6,461 nt of DNA, from the NCBI GenBank assembly GCA_011391855.1, contig JAABPT010000031.1, forward strand, positions 1-6,461, written 5' to 3'. The notes under the pieces are model-generated. The model saw nothing but the letters and a program-made list of their open reading frames with translations. It was not told the DNA's origin and made no database searches. Of this stretch, positions 1 to 4,511 are shown piece by piece (position 1 is the first letter of the stretch; the number at the start of each line of letters is the position of its first letter). The stretch comes from Burkholderiales bacterium. GTDB lineage: Bacteria > Pseudomonadota > Gammaproteobacteria > Burkholderiales > Burkholderiaceae_C. The translations under genes were made by a program, and so were the position numbers.

Positions 1-946
1 AGTCCTTGAGCAACGGCGAGCTCATCCACAGCACCACGGTGACGGCGAACACGCCCAGCGTCACCCGCTCGCCGGCGTTCAAGTCGCCCAGCTTCGCCCA
101 TTCGTCGCGTACGAACTCGCGCCCGCCCTCGATCTCGCCCATGCGCGAGGGAAACAGCACGCTCGTGTTCAGGAACCAGGCCAGCGGCAGGAAGGCCAGC
201 ATCATCGGCACGCCGATCGCCATCCATTCCAGAAAACCGATGCGGATGCCGGCGCTCTGCTCGACAAAGCGCACCAGGATGCCGTTGGGCGGCGAGCCGA
301 TGATGGTGCCCAGCCCGCCGATCGAGGCGGCATAGGCCACGCCCAGCAGCACCGAGAAGGCGAAGTTGGACAGGTCGCGGTCTTCGGTGGGAATGCCGCC
401 GTGTTCGGCCAGGCCCCGGCCGGTACGTCGGCGCAGCGCCACGTCGATCACCGAAAGCACGATCGGTACCATCATCGCGGCGGTGGCGGTGTTGGACACC
501 CACATGCTCACAAACGCGGTGGCAGCCATTGTCCCGCCGACGATCGCCTTGGGCCGGGTGCCTACCAGCTTCAGCGTGGCAAAGGCGATGCGCCGGTCCA
601 GCCCCCAGCGCTGGATCGCCAGCGCGAGCACGAAGCCGCCCAGGAACAGAAAGATCACGTCTGCGCCGTAGTTGGCCGTGGTGCGCGCCAGTGGCATGAT
701 GCCCGCCAGCGGAAACGCGGCAATCGGCAGCAGCGCGGTGACCTCGATGTCCACCGCCTCGGTCATCCACCAGGTGGCCATCCACGCCATCATCGCCAAC
801 GTGGCTCGGCCGGCCTGCGAGAACGCCACCACCTTGCCCTGCGCGTTGGCATAGGTTTCGGGCAGCGCGACATACAAGGCCAGCGCCAGCACCGGCCCCA
901 GGAAAAGGCCCACCCGTTGCACGCGTTGCTGAAGGCTCAAGGCCAT
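1..946 (-). CDS. SLC13/DASS family divalent anion:Na+ symporter, N-terminal part (cut by left edge)
   Basis: Inner-membrane carrier that likely imports di- or tricarboxylates (or sulfate) with sodium. I translated the minus strand from ATG at 946: 315 codons are present and the frame is open at the window edge, so the C-terminal part is missing (the family usually has about 450-500 residues). Hydrophobic segments lie near residues 12-28, 47-61, 97-115, 134-170, 195-225, 238-262 and 295-312. Diagnostic motifs are SNT at 151-153 (the sodium and substrate loop of the first helical hairpin, the same place as in VcINDY) and GGLGTIIGSPPN at 210-221. The matching second SNT motif would lie outside the window. 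A purine-rich GGGGGAG precedes the ATG but leaves only 2 nt of spacing. An in-frame GTG at 976 is a weaker alternative start. The family call is firm; the substrate cannot be read from this part. Confidence 0.93.
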   Translation of the reverse strand, partial: MALSLQQRVQRVGLFLGPVLALALYVALPETYANAQGKVVAFSQAGRATLAMMAWMATWWMTEAVDIEVTALLPIAAFPLAGIMPLARTTANYGADVIFLFLGGFVLALAIQRWGLDRRIAFATLKLVGTRPKAIVGGTMAATAFVSMWVSNTATAAMMVPIVLSVIDVALRRRTGRGLAEHGGIPTEDRDLSNFAFSVLLGVAYAASIGGLGTIIGSPPNGILVRFVEQSAGIRIGFLEWMAIGVPMMLAFLPLAWFLNTSVLFPSRMGEIEGGREFVRDEWAKLGDLNAGERVTLGVFAVTVVLWMSSPLLKD

Positions 947-980
947 GACTCCCCCGGATTCAAAGTTGCGGGACACGACC

Positions 981-986
981 ATTGTG
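981..986 (-). promoter_or_regulatory. Candidate -10 element of the transporter promoter
   Basis: On the minus strand this reads CACAAT, four of six matches to TATAAT. If it is the -10 hexamer, transcription would start near 974, giving a 28-nt leader before the transporter ATG. No -35 hexamer is needed if the FNR-like box at 1009-1022 acts as a class II activator site, because the factor would cover that position. The hexamer is weak on its own; the spacing to the box is what makes it credible. Confidence 0.35.
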
Positions 987-1008
987 GGCGGCGGCGGCCG
1001 CGCTGCAC

Positions 1009-1022
1009 TTGATGCGAGTCAA
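1009..1022. promoter_or_regulatory. FNR/Anr/Dnr-like binding box
   Basis: The plus strand reads TTGATGCGAGTCAA; the minus strand reads TTGAC-N4-ATCAA. This matches the CRP/FNR-superfamily consensus TTGAT-N4-ATCAA at 9 of 10 fixed positions. It lies in the divergent gap between the transporter and the Nudix gene, 63 nt upstream of the transporter ATG. Its centre (1015.5) falls at -41.5 relative to a transporter start site at 974, the class II activator position. It is AT-richer than the flanking GC-rich DNA. Binding is inferred from sequence only. Confidence 0.5.
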
Positions 1023-1063
1023 TCACGCTGCAGGTGACGCCTCGCCCCAGGCCCCTGCCCCTC

Positions 1064-1069
1064 TACACT
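1064..1069 (+). promoter_or_regulatory. Candidate -10 element (TACACT) just before the Nudix ATG
   Basis: TACACT matches TATAAT at four of six positions and ends 7 nt before the ATG at 1077. There is no Shine-Dalgarno sequence between it and the ATG. If it is a true -10, transcription would begin at or very near the start codon and the mRNA would be leaderless. I found no convincing -35 hexamer at 16-18 nt spacing, so this stays tentative. Confidence 0.35.
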
Positions 1070-1076
1070 GCGCGCC

Positions 1077-1982
1077 ATGCCCCGCCCCGCCGACACCATC
1101 ACCCCTTCCCCCTGGCACGCTCTGCGCGCCGCACGCCATGCCGTCATCCCGCGCCGCCCACTGATCCTGCACGGCCCCCGGGGGCCGGTGGCGGTGGGCA
1201 GCGTGGCCGAGGCGCACCTGCCGGCGCTGGCCGATTGGCCGCAGTGGATCACCATCGGCCCCGAAGCCGTCACGATGGACATCGGCGCCGCGCCCGACGC
1301 CATCGCCAGCCGCTGGGCCATGGTGAACGAAGCCCTGCGCGCCCAGGGTCTGATCGTGGCCTGGCGCGACGAGCCCTATGGCGTGTGGGACGAGCAGGAG
1401 GTGAGCCACGCGACTATCGAGCGCGCGGCCTCGCGTTTCTGGGGCACGCTCACGCTGGGCGCGCACTGCAACGGCTACGTGGCCGACGCCCAGGGCCACC
1501 CCACGCACCTGTGGGTGGCCCAACGCAGCCTGAACAAGCCCACCGACCCCGGCATGCTGGACAACCTGATCGGCGGCGGCGTGCCGCTGGGCCAGAGCCC
1601 GTGGGAGGCGCTGCAGCGCGAGGCGTTTGAAGAAGCCGGCCTCGCGCCCGACGAGATCGCCCAGGCCATGCCGGGGCGCATCGTGGCGCTGCATTGCGAC
1701 GTTCTTGAGGGCCTGCAGCGCGAGCACCTGCATGTCTATGACCTGCGCCTGCCCCCCGGCCGCACCCCTCAGAACCAGGACGGCGAAGTGGCCTGGCACC
1801 AGTGCTGGCCCGTAGCCGACGCGTTGGCCGCCGCGGCTGAAGGCCGTTTCACCACCGACGCGGCGCTGGCCACGCTGGACTTCGCGGTGCGGCATGGCGT
1901 GGTGGCGGGGGATGATTCGCTGGCCGTGGCGCTGGAGGCGCTGGTGGCGGGTGCGGCAACCGGCGCGCCGGCCGCGCGCTGA
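1077..1982 (+). CDS. DUF4743 domain-containing Nudix hydrolase (Tnr3/YJR142W-like)
   Basis: Probable cytoplasmic Mg2+-dependent pyrophosphohydrolase of 301 residues. Residues 1 to about 125 resemble the DUF4743 N-terminal domain, including MVNEALRAQGLIVAWRDEPY near 82-101. The Nudix domain follows from about 127, with its box at 167-189: G167, then REAFEEAGL at 181-189, supplying E182, E185 and E186. The usual Glu of the GX5E start is Gln173 (LGQS). Characterised relatives of this two-domain type (the Nudix part of yeast Tnr3, and YJR142W) hydrolyse damaged forms of thiamin diphosphate such as the oxo and oxy forms. A thiamin metabolite clean-up role is therefore the best guess by family, but it is not shown here. 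No thiamin genes are visible nearby. The start at 1077 is chosen because it gives a complete N-terminal domain and follows a -10-like hexamer; there is no Shine-Dalgarno sequence. Confidence 0.88.
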   Translation: MPRPADTITPSPWHALRAARHAVIPRRPLILHGPRGPVAVGSVAEAHLPALADWPQWITIGPEAVTMDIGAAPDAIASRWAMVNEALRAQGLIVAWRDEPYGVWDEQEVSHATIERAASRFWGTLTLGAHCNGYVADAQGHPTHLWVAQRSLNKPTDPGMLDNLIGGGVPLGQSPWEALQREAFEEAGLAPDEIAQAMPGRIVALHCDVLEGLQREHLHVYDLRLPPGRTPQNQDGEVAWHQCWPVADALAAAAEGRFTTDAALATLDFAVRHGVVAGDDSLAVALEALVAGAATGAPAAR

Positions 1983-2055
1983 CGCGCCTGTCCCCCGATC
2001 ATTTCCGCTCATCCTCGCCCGACCGCGTCCGTACCCCATCCTCGGCGTACGGTTT

Positions 2056-2089
2056 CCGCCCGGCCTGCCGACCCGGGCGGGATACCCGC
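2056..2089 (+). other. Two overlapping, mutually exclusive hairpins upstream of the DUF457 gene
   Basis: CCGCCCGG (2056-2063) is perfectly complementary to CCGGGCGG (2073-2080), giving an 8-bp all-GC stem with a 9-nt loop. The 3' arm overlaps GCGGG (2077-2081), which can instead pair with CCCGC (2085-2089) across a 3-nt loop. No U-run follows either stem on either strand, so neither looks like a standard intrinsic terminator. The pair lies 18-51 nt before the ATG at 2107. It could terminate the Nudix transcript weakly, modulate the next gene, or be chance in GC-rich DNA. Confidence 0.35.
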
Positions 2090-2091
2090 GC

Positions 2092-2097
2092 TAGCAT
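2092..2097 (+). promoter_or_regulatory. Candidate -10 element (TAGCAT) before the DUF457 gene
   Basis: TAGCAT matches TATAAT at four of six positions and ends 9 nt before the ATG at 2107. As with the Nudix gene there is no Shine-Dalgarno sequence in between, so a leaderless or very short-leader mRNA is possible. No good -35 partner is visible; the GC hairpins occupy the place where one would lie. Confidence 0.3.
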
Positions 2098-2106
2098 CAC
2101 TTCCCT

Positions 2107-3114
2107 ATGGATTCACTCTCGCAACTGGCCCTGGGTGCCGCGTGCAGTGTGGTCGTGATGGGGCGGCGCACCGCGGTGTGGAAGGCGGCGCTGTGGGGCG
2201 GCATCGCCGGCACCCTGCCGGACCTGGATGCGCTGATCGACTTCGGCGATGCGGTCAGCAACATGACCCACCACCGCGCCGAAAGTCACGGCCTTTTTTT
2301 AGTCACGCTGGCCGCGCCGCTGCTGGCCTGGATCGCCAACCGGGTTCACGGTGCGCCGGGGATGTACCGGCGCTGGTGCCTGGCACTGTGGCTGGCGCTG
2401 TTCACCCATCCCCTGCTCGACGCTTTGACGATCTACGGCACCCAGCTGCTGCAGCCCTTCAGCGACCATCCCTTCGGCGTGGGCAGCATGTTCATCATCG
2501 ACCCGCTGTACACCCTGCCGCTGCTGATCGGCCTGGGCGTGGCGCTGGCGCGGCCGCACCATGCCGGCCTGAACTGGAACGCCGTGGGCCTGGGTGTCTC
2601 GAGCCTGTACCTAGCGTGGAGTGTGGTCGCGCAGGCCCAGGTGGTGCAGATCCTGCGCAAGCAGCTTGGGCAGCAGGGGCAAAGCGGCGCGGCGTTTTTT
2701 GTCACCCCGACACCGTTCAACACCGTGGCCTGGCGCATCGTGGTGATGCGCGACGACGGCCATGCCGAAGGGTTCTATTCCTTCTTCGATGCGGACCGCC
2801 ACATCGAGTTCGACACCTTTGCGTCCCAACGTGCGCTGGCGCCGCAACTCGGCGACAACCCGGCGCTGCGGCGCATGGCTTGGTTCACTCACGGTTTCTA
2901 CAGCCTGCGCGACGTCGACGGGCGCGCCATCCTGGCCGATCTGCGCATGGGGCAGGAACCGGGCTACGTGTTCCAGTTCGCCCTCGCCCAGCGCGACGGC
3001 GCGCTCTGGAAAACCATCAAACCCGAACCCGTGGGCTACCGCGGCGACGCCGCCCAGGCCCTACCGTGGTTGTGGGCCCGCATCAAGGGCCACGACGTGC
3101 CGCCGCCGCGTTGA
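2107..3114 (+). CDS. YdjM/YbcI-type membrane-bound metal-dependent hydrolase (DUF457)
   Basis: Integral inner-membrane protein of 335 residues in the DUF457 family, related to E. coli YdjM and YbcI. The N-terminal half is membrane-embedded and carries the family's putative metal ligands: PDLD at 38-41, HHRAESH at 55-61, THPLLD at 100-105 and FSDHPFG at 118-124. Hydrophobic stretches lie near residues 5-18, 26-38, 62-78, 90-104, 128-148 and 158-178. Residues from about 195 onward form a soluble domain opening with the family-typical TPFNTVAWRIVV (202-213). Both metal-motif clusters look intact, so an active enzyme is likely, but the substrate of this family is unknown to me. E. coli ydjM is LexA-controlled; I saw no CTGT-N8-ACAG box here. 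A T7 run at 2294-2300, which includes a TTA codon, is unusual in this GC-rich gene. The start at 2107 fits the family's N-terminus, and no Shine-Dalgarno is visible. Confidence 0.87.
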   Translation: MDSLSQLALGAACSVVVMGRRTAVWKAALWGGIAGTLPDLDALIDFGDAVSNMTHHRAESHGLFLVTLAAPLLAWIANRVHGAPGMYRRWCLALWLALFTHPLLDALTIYGTQLLQPFSDHPFGVGSMFIIDPLYTLPLLIGLGVALARPHHAGLNWNAVGLGVSSLYLAWSVVAQAQVVQILRKQLGQQGQSGAAFFVTPTPFNTVAWRIVVMRDDGHAEGFYSFFDADRHIEFDTFASQRALAPQLGDNPALRRMAWFTHGFYSLRDVDGRAILADLRMGQEPGYVFQFALAQRDGALWKTIKPEPVGYRGDAAQALPWLWARIKGHDVPPPR

Positions 3115-3207
3115 TGGCAACCGGGTCCAGCCACCGCCATGGCCCGGGCGGCGCACGGCAGTCCGGCCCGCGCCGCAGGGTTATCGGGTTTTGACCAGAA
3201 TTCAGCC

Positions 3208-3975
3208 ATGCGCCATTCGTTCATCCCCCTGTTAGTCTGGCTCGCCGTCACGCCTTGGGCGCACGCGCAGGCCGAAGACATGCAAACCATCCGGGGTTTC
3301 GCGATCGACCGCACCGAGGTCAGCATCGCGCAGTTTGCCCGCTATGCGCAGGCCAGCGGTATCGTCACCACCGCCGAGAAAGCCGGCGGCGGCAGCACGT
3401 ACGAGGGCGGCTGGGTGCAGCGCACCGGGTGGACCTGGCGCACTCCCTTCGGCCTGAAAGCAGACGACCGAGAGCCCGCAGTGCACCTCACCTTTGCCGA
3501 AGCCCGCGCGTACTGCCAGTGGGCCGGCAAACGCCTGCCCACCGACGCCGAGTGGATGGAAGCGGCCTACACCGAGCGGCGCACCCGGCCGCCAGCCGGC
3601 TTCAGCACCGGCCAGACCACCCCCTACCCGACCGGCAGCAGCCCGCAAGGCGCCCACTGCCTTGGCGACTGCGGCAGCGCCTCCGCCAAACCCCCACCCG
3701 CCTACGCCAGCCCGGCCATCACCAGCCGCGGGCGTGGCCACATGGCCACTGGCGGCACCGCGCCGGGCGTCAACGGCCTGTTCGACATGGGTGGCAACGT
3801 GTGGGAATGGACCGACGGCGGCACCGACGCCGCCCGCCCCACGCGCGGTGGCTCCTGGTGGTATGGCGCTGCGCAAATGCACCGCGATCATTTTCAATCC
3901 AAGCCCGCCGGAACAGCCGTGGTGTACATCGGATTTCGCTGCGCAAAGAGCCTGCCGTCCCTGGAGTTGAAATGA
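3208..3975 (+). CDS. Exported SUMF1/formylglycine-generating-enzyme-fold protein
   Basis: A 255-residue protein that probably acts in the periplasm. I chose ATG 3208 over the in-frame ATG at 3139 because it yields a clean signal peptide: MRH, a hydrophobic core to about residue 17, and AHA at 18-20 before QAED. From residue 27 it follows the FGE-sulfatase fold: FAIDRTEVSIAQFARYA (31-47), the AEARAYCQWAGKRLPTDAEW core (97-116), NGLFDMGGNVWEWTDGG (189-205), RGGSWWYGA (213-221) and the terminal IGFRC (241-245). Cysteines are C103, C151, C155 and C245; C151/C155 could form a disulfide. The copper-binding cysteine pair of true formylglycine-generating enzymes, expected just after RGGS, is absent, and no sulfatase gene is adjacent. 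It is therefore an FGE-fold relative of unknown job, not a confirmed sulfatase activator. It lies 93 nt after the DUF457 gene. Its stop overlaps the VOC start by ATGA. No Shine-Dalgarno is visible; CAGAAT at 3195-3200 is -10-like. Confidence 0.88.
   Translation: MRHSFIPLLVWLAVTPWAHAQAEDMQTIRGFAIDRTEVSIAQFARYAQASGIVTTAEKAGGGSTYEGGWVQRTGWTWRTPFGLKADDREPAVHLTFAEARAYCQWAGKRLPTDAEWMEAAYTERRTRPPAGFSTGQTTPYPTGSSPQGAHCLGDCGSASAKPPPAYASPAITSRGRGHMATGGTAPGVNGLFDMGGNVWEWTDGGTDAARPTRGGSWWYGAAQMHRDHFQSKPAGTAVVYIGFRCAKSLPSLELK
3963..3966 (+). promoter_or_regulatory. Ribosome binding site of the VOC gene, inside the SUMF1-like gene
   Basis: GGAG lies 5 nt before the ATG at 3972, within the last codons of the SUMF1-like gene. 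It is the clearest Shine-Dalgarno sequence among the plus-strand genes. Together with the ATGA stop/start overlap it supports translational coupling and fixes the VOC start. If the cassette reading is right, the final G of this motif is also the base next to the recombination point. Confidence 0.65.
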
Positions 3976-4456
3976 GCGTTCCGCTGTTTCGTTTGGTCTC
4001 ACCCATCCTGTCGGTCGCGAATGTCGATGCGGCGATCTCTTTCTACGAGTCCGTCTTGGGCTTTCGGCTTGGCTGGAAGTGGGGAGATCCACCGTCGGTC
4101 GGGTCGGTCTGCCGAAACGACGTCGAGCTGATGTTGGAGTTGTCACCACCCGCCGAGGCCTTGGCTCCCGCCAGGATCTACGTCGTGGTCTCCGGCTTGG
4201 AACAGTACTACGCCGAGGTCGTTGCGGCAGGCGCGACGGTCGCTGACCCGCTTGCGGTTCGCGACTACGGCATGAAAGACTGTCGAATCGTTGATCCCGA
4301 CGGGAACGAGATTTCGTTCGGTGAGGCGGTGGACTAAATGATCCTGTGCATGGCGCCGCAGCACATGATGCCGAACCACGGGATCAAGCGGACCGCCGAA
4401 GCGCTTCCCCGACCGATTTCGGCTTCGCGATGCCGCGGCGGCCGGTTACCGGAACG
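3967..4456 (+). mobile_element. Candidate orphan integron gene cassette carrying the VOC gene
   Basis: Integron cassettes are short units holding one promoterless gene with an attC site just after its stop, bounded on both sides by G^TTRRRY. Here GTTGAAA at 3966-3972 precedes the start codon, the VOC gene fills the unit, and the attC-like repeat ends in GTTGACG at 4456-4462. Cutting after each G gives a 490-bp unit, a usual cassette size. The low GC of the gene and its tight fit to the left boundary agree. Against it: both boundary cores deviate from GTTRRRY, no integrase or second cassette is in view, and the left boundary falls inside the SUMF1-like reading frame, so that gene's last residues (LK and the stop) would come from the cassette. 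Treat this as a hypothesis. Confidence 0.35.
3972..4337 (+). CDS. VOC-fold (glyoxalase/bleomycin resistance-like) protein
   Basis: Small soluble protein of 121 residues, the normal size for one VOC module of two beta-alpha-beta-beta-beta units. The first unit contains SPILSVANVDAAISFYESVL (10-29) followed by GF; the second contains ARIYVVVSGLEQYYAEVVAA (67-86) and ends with DPDGNEISFGE (108-118). The position where metal-dependent members carry a first-strand His is Ser10/Pro11 here. It therefore resembles the metal-free binding type (bleomycin resistance-like) more than glyoxalase I. The ligand is unknown. The start at 3972 is supported by GGAG 5 nt upstream and by full use of the fold; it shares ATGA with the preceding stop. 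Base use differs from the neighbours: 71 of 120 bases are G/C at 4021-4140, against 43 of 60 at 3781-3840 and 45 of 60 at 1201-1260. This fits recent acquisition, possibly as an integron cassette. Confidence 0.88.
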   Translation: MSVPLFRLVSPILSVANVDAAISFYESVLGFRLGWKWGDPPSVGSVCRNDVELMLELSPPAEALAPARIYVVVSGLEQYYAEVVAAGATVADPLAVRDYGMKDCRIVDPDGNEISFGEAVD

Positions 4457-4463
4457 TTGACGC
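4370..4463 (+). repeat. attC-like imperfect inverted repeat
   Basis: In order: GCCGAAC (4370-4376, R''-like), spacer, left arm TCAAGCGGACCGCC (4384-4397), a central part with its own hairpin (CGAAGC 4397-4402 with GCTTCG 4422-4427), right arm GGCGGCCGGTTA (4437-4448), spacer, and GTTGACG (4456-4462, R'-like). The arms pair as T4384-A4448, A4386-T4447, A4387-T4446, C4389-G4444, G4390-C4443, G4391-C4442 and C4393 to C4397 with G4441 to G4437. G4388/G4445 is the only mismatch, and C4385 and A4392 are bulged on the left arm only. One-sided extrahelical bases, AAC/GTT outer pairing and a variable inner hairpin are hallmarks of folded attC sites. The left arm also resembles the common TTCAAGCCG attC arm. 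The about 93-bp length fits, and it begins 32 nt after the VOC stop. Both R boxes deviate from RYYYAAC/GTTRRRY. Confidence 0.5.
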
Positions 4464-4511
4464 AAAAAACGGTCTGGTCTTCAGTCGCGCCACCGGAACG
4501 CCAGGGCGCCG

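Noticed and set aside
1023..2039. Long minus-strand open frame (338 codons) opposite the Nudix gene
   Set aside because: It is antisense to a clear Nudix protein. Its translation is a low-complexity mix of Gly, Arg, Ala, His and Gln, as expected from reading GC-rich coding DNA in the wrong frame, with no recognisable domain.
1983..2106. LexA box for the YdjM-like gene
   Set aside because: A CTGT half-site occurs near 1988, but there is no ACAG partner at the required spacing.
3255..3971. In-frame upstream extension of the VOC reading frame
   Set aside because: The extra residues read as an Arg/His/Pro-rich shadow of the SUMF1-like gene. The VOC fold begins at the ATG at 3972, which has its own GGAG.
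3232..4149. Long minus-strand open frame (305 codons) opposite the SUMF1-like and VOC genes
   Set aside because: It spans the boundary of two well-supported plus-strand genes and reads as a Gly/Ala/Arg-rich shadow with no motif.
4448..4500. 9-bp direct repeat ACCGGAACG (4448-4456 and 4492-4500)
   Set aside because: The first copy ends exactly at the proposed cassette cut, but a 9-bp match in GC-rich DNA is weak, and tyrosine-recombinase cassette insertion does not create such duplications.
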